Shown: piece after piece, positions 8,512 through 15,989 of the stretch
Position numbering within the stretch: the stretch's first letter is position 1
Layout of the letters: each line of letters starts with the position of its first letter
NCBI RefSeq assembly: GCF_042678945.1
Contig: NZ_JBHTLM010000015.1
Location: forward strand, 49,163-113,162
Direction of reading: 5' to 3'
Length of the DNA stretch: 64,000 bases
DNA from: Fontibacillus puldeungensis
Lineage (GTDB): Bacteria > Bacillota > Bacilli > Paenibacillales > Paenibacillaceae
Notes under the pieces: generated by a model
What the model was told of the DNA's origin: nothing
What the model saw: the letters and a program-made list of their open reading frames with translations, nothing else
Databases searched by the model: none
Translations under genes and position numbers: made by a program

Positions 8512-8855
8512 TTGCTGGAATCCTCCAGGTCAAAACCACCACCAAACAAACCGCCGAGTCCTCCTTCTCCGCCAGCTTCCTCCTCCTCTGTAACGAGCAC
8601 TGTCTTCAGGTTGCTGCATAGGCCGTTTTGCAGCTTAGTAAGACCTTCAACCATTTCAACAAGCTGCTCATGAACGTCGAGCGGGTCGGACAGCTGCTTC
8701 TCATGGTCATTATAGCTGCTCTCCGCCACATGATTCAGTATCCAGTTTCGGACCTTCTCAGCCTCTACCGCCTTAGCCTCAAGTATCATTGCCACATTCC
8801 ACTGAATCTTGGCGGAAGCATCCAATATGTTCAGAAAAGCTTGTTCTCTGCTCAT
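8508..8855 (-). CDS. Small helical protein, paralogue 2, with Gly-rich acidic tail
   Basis: The protein has 115 residues. Its N-terminal helix-like segment ASAKIQWNVAMILEAKAVEA and central VEGLTKLQNGLCSNLKTVL align in pattern with the neighbouring 95- and 100-residue proteins. The C-terminus is a Glu run followed by a Gly-rich segment (GGEGGLGGLFGGGFDLED), which is flexible and acidic. That could pair with the strongly basic tails encoded nearby; this is speculation from charge only. GGGGA precedes ATG 8855 by about 8 nt. Function unknown. Confidence 0.62.
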   Translation of the reverse strand: MSREQAFLNILDASAKIQWNVAMILEAKAVEAEKVRNWILNHVAESSYNDHEKQLSDPLDVHEQLVEMVEGLTKLQNGLCSNLKTVLVTEEEEAGGEGGLGGLFGGGFDLEDSSK

Positions 8856-8880
8856 GACATCATTCCCCGCTTCTGTCGTT

Positions 8881-9168
8881 TCACTCTTCTTCTTGGCCCT
8901 TCAGTTCTTTGATCACAAGGCCCAAGTTTTCAGCCATTGCTTCCTGAAGATCAGCGATGGCGTTTAAATAAGAAACCACGCTTTTGTTAATGCGACCGGT
9001 ATTATCCAGAATACCGGGTGCACCTGCAAAAGCGGGCTCGGCATCAGGGATGGCGTGCACGATTTGCGCCATACGTACCGCGACCTGGCGCTCGGCATCG
9101 ATCACCCTCGCCATCTGCTGATGGGAGTGGGACATATGGACAATCATCTCCGTAATTTTCTGCTCCAC
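8881..9168 (-). CDS. Small helical protein, paralogue 3 (unknown function)
   Basis: The protein has 95 residues and is the first gene of the small-protein operon. It has two halves with the same motif type: HSHQQMARVIDAERQVAVRM and YLNAIADLQEAMAENLGLVI, separated by a short Pro/Ala-rich loop. The acidic end is GQEEE. The start is GTG 9168 with GGAGG 7 nt upstream. A sigma-K-like promoter lies about 70 nt upstream (9237-9264). No known domain is recognised. The repetition across three adjacent genes, and within each gene, suggests a coiled or bundle-forming assembly protein. Confidence 0.65.
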   Translation of the reverse strand: MEQKITEMIVHMSHSHQQMARVIDAERQVAVRMAQIVHAIPDAEPAFAGAPGILDNTGRINKSVVSYLNAIADLQEAMAENLGLVIKELKGQEEE

Positions 9169-9236
9169 CCTTGCTCCTCCTCTTCAATAGCTTTCCTTTT
9201 TGACCGGAACAGGGGCCCCCATCCGGTACCTCGCTT

Positions 9237-9264
9237 TAACATATGCCGAGTTGGATATGTGCGT
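9237..9264 (-). promoter_or_regulatory. Candidate sigma-K promoter of the small-protein operon
   Basis: On the minus strand the sequence reads AC, a 17-nt spacer, then CATATGTTA, matching the sigma-K pattern AC-N16/17-CATANNNTA. It lies about 70 nt before GTG 9168. The motif is short, so chance matches are expected, but it fits late mother-cell expression of a CgeB-containing locus. Confidence 0.4.
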
Positions 9265-9278
9265 TCCAGAAGAGCCGG

Positions 9279-10661
9279 CTACAAGTCTTCGCTGCGCAGC
9301 ATCGGAGGAGGGAGAATGGGTAGTCCTATCGGAATATCCTGTACCTCCTCATAAGATATCAATTCCGGTCTAGGCTGCAGCCCCCATGAGCGGCAGGTAT
9401 AGAGGGATACTATTTCTCGTCTTGTTCCCCGATCGATTTGATACATACGCCCATTCGTGCTGTGAACAACCTCTCCGTCTTGCAGCCTGCTTGCTGTGTC
9501 TGATGCAGATAAACGCTTGTCTTGGAGGGAGCGAGCGGGTCCGGAAGGAAGCTGGAGTAAATCCACGACCGACAGACGAGGCGGAGCTTGCTTTTGTCCA
9601 TCGTTTGCCGTCCAAGTTCCATCAAGGGGGTGGCGTACGCCGTTCTCTAACCAATACATTTTTCCAGAGCCTGCCTGAACCCATGTATGGGTTGGAAAAA
9701 AGTCCGCTGCTCTTCGTCCTTTCAGAGGATCCGCACCGGATGCATGCAAGTCGGACATTTGCCGGTACAGCTCCTGCAACTCTCCCCATTTCTCCGAATA
9801 AAACTTCTCGTTTCGGGAATTGACTGCAGCGAACCCCTGCTCCCCCAGGCCTTTCATGGTCATGCTGCCGTAATGATGAACGAAAGTATCTCCGGCAATA
9901 ACCATCATTTTTGCTTGTAAACGGAGGCGGGCAATCCAGTCGTCATCCTCAAAATTTCCAATTTCATACCCTTCGTCAAAATACCCCACCTGTTCGAATG
10001 TGTTGCGCGGCAGCAATAAACAAAACCCAACAAGCCGATTCGTCATCCGCCACTTTTCGGCATCTGCCTTATTATAGGCTGCGGCAAAGGAAGGCATATC
10101 CGTTACGTCTTCATAGGGCACATCGATTTGCTGCTCCCCGCTGATGTAATTCGTCACCGGGCCGACGGCCGCAGCTCCCGGGAAATGCCGGAGACAGTTC
10201 AGCATTTGGTCAAGCCACCGCTCCGTAACCAGTACATCATTGTTCAGCAGTACGATCGTACGCCCTTTCGCCATCAATAGCCCAGTATTGATTGCCCGTG
10301 CAAACCCTAGGTTTTGCGGATGTATCGCCAGCCTGACGGGCCCGCGGCGAAGCCGCAATAAATCCGCCGTACCGTCCGTCGAGCCGTTGTCCACCACGAT
10401 GATTTCATAGGGGGGAGCGGTATGGGCTTCTATACTTTCTAAACATTGCTGCAGCAGGTCTTTCCTGTTATAGGTTGGGATAATAATGCTGGTTCCGTCA
10501 AAATCCTTCCCGAACGATTGCCTTCCCGCCTCCATACCGCGGGCATAGCCGGCTTCAAACCCGCGGTTGTAATCGAGAAGCCTGCGTTCCTCCCGCTCCG
10601 GGGTTAGGACTGCAGGGCGATTTTTACGTTTTTTTAGCGTCCTGCTTATTCTGGTCACCAA
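9279..10661 (-). CDS. GT2 glycosyltransferase with N-terminal GX3 tag and C-terminal repeat module
   Basis: The protein has 460 residues. Residues 1-18 are a short basic stretch (SRTLKKRKNR). Residues 31-46 (YNRGFEAGYARGMEAG) are the period-4 tag. Residues 57-290 are a family 2 transferase with SIIIPTYN, VDNGSTDGT, the LLNNDV acceptor/metal loop, GPVTNYISGEQQIDVPY and EDDDWIARL. Residues 320-460 hold two copies of a short beta-like unit (GKMYWLENGVRHPL and GRMYQIDRGTRREI), not seen in the paralogue at 12769. The start appears to be TTG 10661 after AGGAGGTGTAAATCA; GTG 10658 is the alternative. The gene before it ends 5 nt upstream. Sugar donor unknown. Confidence 0.82.
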   Translation of the reverse strand: MVTRISRTLKKRKNRPAVLTPEREERRLLDYNRGFEAGYARGMEAGRQSFGKDFDGTSIIIPTYNRKDLLQQCLESIEAHTAPPYEIIVVDNGSTDGTADLLRLRRGPVRLAIHPQNLGFARAINTGLLMAKGRTIVLLNNDVLVTERWLDQMLNCLRHFPGAAAVGPVTNYISGEQQIDVPYEDVTDMPSFAAAYNKADAEKWRMTNRLVGFCLLLPRNTFEQVGYFDEGYEIGNFEDDDWIARLRLQAKMMVIAGDTFVHHYGSMTMKGLGEQGFAAVNSRNEKFYSEKWGELQELYRQMSDLHASGADPLKGRRAADFFPTHTWVQAGSGKMYWLENGVRHPLDGTWTANDGQKQAPPRLSVVDLLQLPSGPARSLQDKRLSASDTASRLQDGEVVHSTNGRMYQIDRGTRREIVSLYTCRSWGLQPRPELISYEEVQDIPIGLPILPPPMLRSEDL

Positions 10662-10665
10662 TGAT

Positions 10666-11892
10666 TTACACCTCCTGAACAGGCTGCAGCATCGCTTTGC
10701 CTATAATAAGTTGGTTGGCCAAATGGCCGAAATCTATGGCTACCTTGCCGTATTTTTCTGCAATCTGCGTGCAAAGGATAACTGCCGGTATGCCGGCAGC
10801 CACAAGGGCCAGGTCAAAGGATTTGCCCTGGGCCAGTTCCAAAATACGAGGAATGTCCTTTACCCCTTGAACCGGGGAGATGTAGCTTGTCGTTTCAAAC
10901 CCTCGCTGCTGCAGCATCTTGGTGAGTTCAGCTGCATTATTACCTATAGCCAGTATGCAGCGGCCTTTAAGGAGCTTTCCTAAATATCCTTCCTCACTCA
11001 GTTCGTAGTTGATCGTGGATGTCGTTAACCGAAGACCCCGGTAATCGATTCCAAAGTGGCGAAGCACAGGAAATAGCAATCCCTGAAAAGAGGGGTGGCG
11101 TGATTGCGGGATTCCTACAATGTTCGCCGAACGAATGGCTGCCGCTAATGCCTCGCGAGAGGAGTGATCTGGAATGTTCACGCCGGAATGCGGCAGGAAC
11201 GCCCCCCATTGCTTAACCTTCTCAGTGGGAAGAATGGTATCATGGGCTAAGGTAAGCATTTCACCGTCTCCAAGCCGAACGACCGAAAGCGGGCGCCCAC
11301 TCTGAAGAGCCTGCTCGATTTCCCCATAAACCTCACCAGCCGAAAGCAAGGGATATAGCGAACCGGAGACGGCTTGAAAACCGGCAGCGATCACATCATC
11401 CACCGTCACCTCAGGCAGTATCATCCTCTGGGGAATGAGCCTTCCCAGCTTCGCCTCGCCCCCTTCAAAATAGCCCTCCCGGTATCCATCCTCATAAGCG
11501 GCGGCTGTCATTTTCTCGCTTGATGCTGTCTCAGCTGCACGATTCGCCGGTAGGTTTATGGCGGTTACTGCGTCAGAATCTGGAGAAACGGCTTTTTCAA
11601 GCGAATCCTCTGACTGTGTTTCCATCAAGGATGAATCGGCCATCGATGGCGAGGGTTTGCCCCCAAGAAGGGTTTTCCCACCAGATGAGCCGTTTGTCAG
11701 CCGTCCGCGGCCAAAACGGCGGCGTAAACGAATAGGCCGGCCATCCCGACGCAGCCTTCCAACCCGAGACCGGCGACCGCTGATCCCGCCTTTCGTTTTT
11801 CGTTTATACCGTCTTAAGTTGCCTGCCTTGGACATTACTGCCGCTTGGCGCGAACTCCGGGTCGAGCGGTTCTTTTTCGAGAGATGCTTCAT
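10666..11892 (-). CDS. GT-D fold glycosyltransferase with basic N-terminal block and GX3 tag
   Basis: The protein has 408 residues from ATG 11892 (GGGAGGGAAAAT upstream); the frame is open to 11964 without support. Residues 1-66 are Arg/Lys-rich. Residues 67-130 are a Ser/Ala/Glu linker. Residues 132-145 are AYEDGYREGYFEGG. From about residue 160 comes a GT-D domain (DUF1792-like): SVVRLGDGEMLTLAHD holds the conserved DxE-type motif, followed by HSGVNIPD, SANIVGIPQSRHPSF, CILAIGNNAAELTKML and AIDFGHLANQLI. GT-D enzymes were first described as the third glucosyltransferase step on streptococcal serine-rich adhesins. Here the likely acceptor is a spore-surface glycan or protein. It carries both appendage types. 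Confidence 0.8.
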   Translation of the reverse strand: MKHLSKKNRSTRSSRQAAVMSKAGNLRRYKRKTKGGISGRRSRVGRLRRDGRPIRLRRRFGRGRLTNGSSGGKTLLGGKPSPSMADSSLMETQSEDSLEKAVSPDSDAVTAINLPANRAAETASSEKMTAAAYEDGYREGYFEGGEAKLGRLIPQRMILPEVTVDDVIAAGFQAVSGSLYPLLSAGEVYGEIEQALQSGRPLSVVRLGDGEMLTLAHDTILPTEKVKQWGAFLPHSGVNIPDHSSREALAAAIRSANIVGIPQSRHPSFQGLLFPVLRHFGIDYRGLRLTTSTINYELSEEGYLGKLLKGRCILAIGNNAAELTKMLQQRGFETTSYISPVQGVKDIPRILELAQGKSFDLALVAAGIPAVILCTQIAEKYGKVAIDFGHLANQLIIGKAMLQPVQEV

Positions 11893-12006
11893 ATTTTCCC
11901 TCCCTCTGAATAACAACTGCCCGGGCCTAGCGGAAAGGAGAGCGGCCCAGGCAGATATATGCATAACTCAGTGACTTTTTGAGCAGGTATCTATTTATGA
12001 AAGCTG

Positions 12007-12738
12007 TTAGGGAAGTACCCCTTTCATATGAATCCCGGCCTCATGCAACGATTCGAGCGTCCCGGCATCTCCCCACCACAGCTTGAGAACATCATATTCA
12101 AGCTTTCCTTCTTTGGCATATTTATTGTTCACATCGGTAATCTCAAGCTCTCCGCGGGCGGAGCGGCTAATGCCGCGAATGACCTCAAAGACAGCATCAT
12201 CGTACATATATATCCCGGTCACAGAATATTTCGACTTGGGCTTTTTCGGCTTTTCTTCGATATAGGCGATCAGTTCAGGGTCGTCATGGTCGAAAACCGG
12301 AACACCGTATCTTCTAGGATCGTCAACCGGCTTCAGCATCACCCGCGCACTGCCCGGAGGCTGCTGCTTGAATTTCTCTACATATGGGGTCAAGTCGTCT
12401 AAAAATAAATTGTCCCCGAGCAATACGACGAACTTCTCACCTGGACTGATAAAGCCTCCGGCAAGATCCAATGCTTCGGCGATCCCGCCTGCAGATTCTT
12501 GTATGCGGTAAGTGAGCTTCACGCCAAAGTTCTCACCGCTCCCGAGAAAATCTGTATATAAACCAGCTGATTGCTTGCCGATGACCATGAGAATGTCGGT
12601 GATTCCGGCTTGGCGCAGCCGTTCTATGCCGTAACAGACCATCGGATGACTCCCGACAGGAAGCAGATGCTTGTTGATCAATCGGGTCAGCGGGTATAGA
12701 CGTGTTCCGGTGCCTCCCGCCAAAATCACACCTTTCAT
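12007..12738 (-). CDS. Sugar nucleotidyltransferase, SpsI/RmlA-like
   Basis: The protein has 243 residues beginning MKGVILAGGTGTRLYPLTRL, the nucleotide-binding loop of glucose-1-phosphate thymidylyltransferases. It continues with NKHLLPVGSHPMVCYGIERL, GDNLFLDDL, YGVPVF, IEEKPKKPKSKYSVTGIYMYD and ELEITDVNNKY. Length and motifs match short RmlA relatives such as SpsI of the B. subtilis spore-coat polysaccharide operon. It would make a dTDP- or other NDP-hexose for the surrounding transferases. ATG 12738 is chosen with GGGAGGAGAGTTC upstream. No RmlB/C/D-type dTDP-rhamnose partners flank it, so the activated hexose may be used directly or modified elsewhere. Confidence 0.85.
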   Translation of the reverse strand: MKGVILAGGTGTRLYPLTRLINKHLLPVGSHPMVCYGIERLRQAGITDILMVIGKQSAGLYTDFLGSGENFGVKLTYRIQESAGGIAEALDLAGGFISPGEKFVVLLGDNLFLDDLTPYVEKFKQQPPGSARVMLKPVDDPRRYGVPVFDHDDPELIAYIEEKPKKPKSKYSVTGIYMYDDAVFEVIRGISRSARGELEITDVNNKYAKEGKLEYDVLKLWWGDAGTLESLHEAGIHMKGVLP

Positions 12739-12768
12739 GAACTCTCCTCCCAAGTAAAATGCTGATAT

Positions 12769-13515
12769 CTACATAAAAATCCAGGGATCAACTCCCCATT
12801 TCTCTATAAATTTGTTTCGGTTATCCTCAATAAGGCCATTCCAGCCTTCTGGATGGTTAGCTTTGAAGCTTGCGCTTCCCGCATGATATACCAGCGTATC
12901 CCCGCAAATCAGCAGCCGATAGCCGGACAGTCTCGCTCGGTAGCAAAAATCATCGTCTTCGTAATGCCCCGGTGAATAACGTTCATCCATAAGTCCAACC
13001 CTGCTCATCACCTCACGCTTAAAAAGCAAACACATGCCGACAAGCCGCTGAACATCCTGCCATTTTTCCGGATTGGACCGATTGAATTGTTCAGCAGCCT
13101 GCTCAAAGCTGTCTCCTCCCCCGTAAGGAATTTCAATCTGCTGGCGCCCGCTTGCATAATTCGTTACCGGGCCGACCAAACCAATCTCGTTTGCGCTCCC
13201 AAGCGCTAACAGCATATTAGACAGCCATCTAGGGGAAACGATGACATCGTTGTTCAAGAGCAGCAGCTGATCTCCGGAAGCAACCGACAGCCCTCGGTTG
13301 ACGGCGAATGGAAAACCTTCGTTTTGTGGAAGGGCGACAAATATGAGCCGCTCACGAAGGCAGTACTGTGCGGTATTATCCGTCGAACCGTTGTCAACCA
13401 CAATGATCTCATACGGCACCTCCGTATGGCGCCTGATGGCTTCGATACAGGGAGCGAGCAGGTGAACCCCGTTATAAGTAGGAATAATAATGCTGGTCAA
13501 ACCGACTACGCTCAA
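12769..13515 (-). CDS. GT2 glycosyltransferase
   Basis: The protein has 248 residues and is a bare family 2 domain: TSIIIPTYNGVHLL, VPYEIIVVDNGSTDNT, LLLLNNDVIVSPRW, GPVTNYASGRQQIEIPYGG, FKREVMSRVGLMDERY and HYEDDDFCYRARL. It is a clear paralogue of the GT2 domain at 9279-10661 but lacks both tag and C-terminal module. The start is TTG 13515, which overlaps the preceding stop as TTGA, with GAGG about 8 nt upstream. Cytoplasmic; acceptor unknown. Confidence 0.83.
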   Translation of the reverse strand: MSVVGLTSIIIPTYNGVHLLAPCIEAIRRHTEVPYEIIVVDNGSTDNTAQYCLRERLIFVALPQNEGFPFAVNRGLSVASGDQLLLLNNDVIVSPRWLSNMLLALGSANEIGLVGPVTNYASGRQQIEIPYGGGDSFEQAAEQFNRSNPEKWQDVQRLVGMCLLFKREVMSRVGLMDERYSPGHYEDDDFCYRARLSGYRLLICGDTLVYHAGSASFKANHPEGWNGLIEDNRNKFIEKWGVDPWIFM

Positions 13516-14648
13516 AGGGCATTCCTCACTTTCGCCAATTCGCTGCGGGGGAGCGTCGTGTATCGCAGCCGGACGCCCTCCATCTTCATGACTTCGCCTA
13601 AAGCCTCTACATGGTCGCCGAGTATCAGCCCGGCTACCGCATTTCCCGTTCCGGTATTCCCGCCGCGTATCCGGTTTTTGCGGACCACATCCACCGAATG
13701 CGGCGCATTCACCGACAACCCGGAGGCAAGTGCCAGCGCCTGGGCCTTAGGAGGAACGATCAGTGCGTGCGGGCTCAATACGGTTAGAGCCCGGCGTGAT
13801 AGGGCATGAGGTACGGCTGTCAGCGAGTTGGCCTTGAGATCAGGTCTACCCAGTGCCAGGTTCAAAAACGATTTACAGCGTGATACCTCATCCTGCTGTG
13901 GAAATGGAGGAAGATACGGCGATATGTCATTTAACGCCAGATCGCTCCCCCGATCTACCGCCAACAAGAAAGCGGCCAAGTCCTCCGCAGCCACACAAAT
14001 GTCCCCATCGGTAAACAGCAGCGTATCGCCGGAAGCTGCTGCGGCTCCAACCGCCCGGCCAACATCATGCCCTAGTCGATCCGGAAAGCTAAGTATCATC
14101 ATTTTCGAATCCCGCCTAACCGCAGTAAAGCTTCCATCACTGCAGCCGTTCAGGACAATGATGATTTCATGTAATGGCAGCTTCTGAAGCTCGGTGACTA
14201 CCGCTGGCAGCGTCGTCTCTTCATTGCTGGCCGTTACGATGGCCGTGGCCTGCCCCTGAAGCGGCAGCGGTATCCACAGCTTTGACGGATCACCCTTAGC
14301 AGCAAATCCTCCGCGATAAGCTAAGGCAATCTGCAGCAGCGCAGGAAAAGGTAGATCATCCGGCGCGTTTTCCTTATACCAGCCTTGAAAGGACTGCTGC
14401 ATTTGCTCTGAGGAAGACAGTCCGCTCACGGAGCCCTCTGCTGCTGCTAAAGCAACCCCTGCACCTGCTTTAGCAGCAGCAAGCTCAAGGTGCTTCCACT
14501 TCCATTGGCCCGCCCCTGCTGCTCTGGAGGTTTTGCCTTTCCTCCGAGCACCGAAACGAATTTTGGGTCGGCCGGGCCTTTTTCTCGTTTTTTTCGAGGA
14601 TATGAACTTGCCAGATTTCCTGGTCTTCATGTGTATTTTAGTTCTCAT
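13512..14648 (-). CDS. GT2-like glycosyltransferase with basic N-terminal block (paralogue A)
   Basis: The protein has 378 residues. Residues 1-45 are strongly basic (KSGKFISSKKTRKRPGRPK). Residues 46-125 are Ala/Gly-rich with a short helical part (MQQSFQGWYKENAPDDLP). The GT2 core follows: TAIVTASNEETTLPAVV, IIIVLNGCSDGS, LGHDVGRAVGAAAASGD, LLFTDGDICV, then AVPHALSRRALTVLSPHA and GLILGDHVEAL. It aligns throughout with the next gene upstream. ATG 14648 has AAGGTGATGAA before it. It probably transfers a sugar in the spore-surface pathway. Confidence 0.78.
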   Translation of the reverse strand: MRTKIHMKTRKSGKFISSKKTRKRPGRPKIRFGARRKGKTSRAAGAGQWKWKHLELAAAKAGAGVALAAAEGSVSGLSSSEQMQQSFQGWYKENAPDDLPFPALLQIALAYRGGFAAKGDPSKLWIPLPLQGQATAIVTASNEETTLPAVVTELQKLPLHEIIIVLNGCSDGSFTAVRRDSKMMILSFPDRLGHDVGRAVGAAAASGDTLLFTDGDICVAAEDLAAFLLAVDRGSDLALNDISPYLPPFPQQDEVSRCKSFLNLALGRPDLKANSLTAVPHALSRRALTVLSPHALIVPPKAQALALASGLSVNAPHSVDVVRKNRIRGGNTGTGNAVAGLILGDHVEALGEVMKMEGVRLRYTTLPRSELAKVRNAL

Positions 14649-14652
14649 TTCA

Positions 14653-15480
14653 TCACCTTACCTTGCTGCGCTGCCGTCCCAGGTCACCGAATCCACCGCG
14701 CAGGCCTTGCCGAGAAATCAACCAGTGGACGGCCTCCAAATGATCGCCAACGACTAGAGTGGTAAGCGGATCATGGCGTTTCCCATTTTCTCTGCGTCTT
14801 CCTCTAACCGGGTTAAGTTTCCCCACTGGAACGGTATGGATAGCCCGCACGTTTAAGCCAAGGAGGATTGCCTTGACTTGTGCCAGCGGAGGGACCTCCA
14901 GCGCCTCCAGACCAATCTGCTCCGCTGCCTGCCTGCTCAAGGCATGAGGGACCGCGGTTAACGATGCCCCCGTAAGGTCAGACCGCGAGAGCAGAGCGTT
15001 CAGCGCATGCTTTGCCAACACAACGGGATGCGTATCCTTGAGATTTACCGGCCCGGAATAACCATTCAGCGCCACGTCAACCCCGGATAATACTGATTCG
15101 ACAAAAGGGCGAAGCTCACGGGCCGGGATGATCATATCAGCATCCATAAACAGCAGCACCGAACCACGGGCTGCCTCCGCGCCAACGCGTCTGCCTACGT
15201 CATGCCCGAGCGGCTCTGCCGTGCGAATGACACGCGCCCCGCATTTTTCGGCCACCTCTGCCGTTCCGTCGGTTGATCCGTTCGCCACAACGATTGTCTC
15301 GCTGCGGGGATGCACCTGTCCTGCTTCACGTAGAACGCCTCGCAGCGTAGCTTTTTCATTCATGGCCGGGATGATGATGGACACAACAGGAGCAGGATGA
15401 TTGACTAAACGCGGTATCATCGGCTTACGCTGAATGGTCTTACGATTCAGCCGGCCGCGGGATTTGCGTTTTCTGAACAC
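14653..15480 (-). CDS. GT2-like glycosyltransferase with short basic N-terminus (paralogue B)
   Basis: The protein has 275 residues from GTG 15480. GGAGG lies exactly 7 nt before it, whereas the open frame back to 15696 runs through a terminator hairpin. The N-terminus is basic (FRKRKSRGRLNRKTIQRKP). The core has PVVSIIIPAMNEKATLRGVL, ETIVVANGSTDGTAEVA, LGHDVGRRVGAEAARGS, LLFMDADMII, AVPHALSRQAAEQIGLEALEVPP and LVVGDHLEAV. It is paralogous to the downstream gene 13512-14648, 4 nt away, and is the first gene of the main glycosyltransferase operon. Confidence 0.78.
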   Translation of the reverse strand: MFRKRKSRGRLNRKTIQRKPMIPRLVNHPAPVVSIIIPAMNEKATLRGVLREAGQVHPRSETIVVANGSTDGTAEVAEKCGARVIRTAEPLGHDVGRRVGAEAARGSVLLFMDADMIIPARELRPFVESVLSGVDVALNGYSGPVNLKDTHPVVLAKHALNALLSRSDLTGASLTAVPHALSRQAAEQIGLEALEVPPLAQVKAILLGLNVRAIHTVPVGKLNPVRGRRRENGKRHDPLTTLVVGDHLEAVHWLISRQGLRGGFGDLGRQRSKVR

Positions 15481-15633
15481 ATCTCTACCTCCCAGATCGT
15501 GATATACCGGAGCATATACCACAATGTATGTGGCACCCGGGGGGTTGCAACGGCAAACGTACAGCCCTTCAGCGTTTTGGATAAACGCCTGGACAACGGT
15601 CCGAACTTCGTTCAGATCCCGGTCGCTAAAAAG

Positions 15634-15700
15634 GCAAAAACCGTCCGAAAAAAATTTCGGACGGTCCTTTATGGTGGAACCCCGTGCGTTACGCATGGGG
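15634..15700 (-). promoter_or_regulatory. Two-hairpin leader with terminator stem upstream of the main glycosyltransferase operon
   Basis: On the minus strand a CCCC/GGGG hairpin (15680-15700, CCCCATGCGTAACGCACGGGG with GTTCC after it) is followed by AAGGACC and a perfect ACCGTCCGAAA/TTTCGGACGGT stem ending in five T (15636-15665). The arrangement and several sequence blocks match 7580-7636. It could simply terminate transcription from the GT4 gene at 15990, but its distance from that stop and the matching copy make a leader attenuator plausible. Confidence 0.45.
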
Positions 15701-15749
15701 AGAGAAGAAGTAATGATGCTCCTAAATGACCAATTTGCCCTTGAAGGGA

Positions 15750-15985
15750 TTATCCCAAAACCTCTTCAGAAACTTACTTCTCTTGGCATCTATCACTAAA
15801 TGTACTTAGTACATCTATTTTCAAGCAAATTCTGGTTTTTGGGACTTTAACTGTATTTCATACATTTAAAATGGGATAATTTGGGCTCGATGGGGTTACT
15901 ATGCTCCGATTAGCTGCATTTTCTGCATTTAAACGCCTAAGGCTCCAGACAAGGCGAAATTTAACTGTACAAAATGCATTTAGTA
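15750..15985. repeat. Intergenic repeat family A, copy 1
   Basis: This non-coding stretch contains four diverged roughly 20-nt units: ACTAAATGTACTTAGTACAT, AACTGTATTTCATACATTTA, TTAGCTGCATTTTCTGCATT and AACTGTACAAAATGCATTTA. They are spaced by 40-60 nt. The same four blocks in the same order occur at 45589-45786, and two to three of them at 63722-63880. No ORF is credible here. Confidence 0.7.
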
Positions 15986-15989
15986 ATCG

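Noticed and set aside
15660..15710. T-box-like GGTGGAACC sequence on the plus strand
   Set aside because: No specifier stem, no anti-terminator layout and no downstream gene on that strand; the conserved bases belong to the minus-strand hairpins instead.
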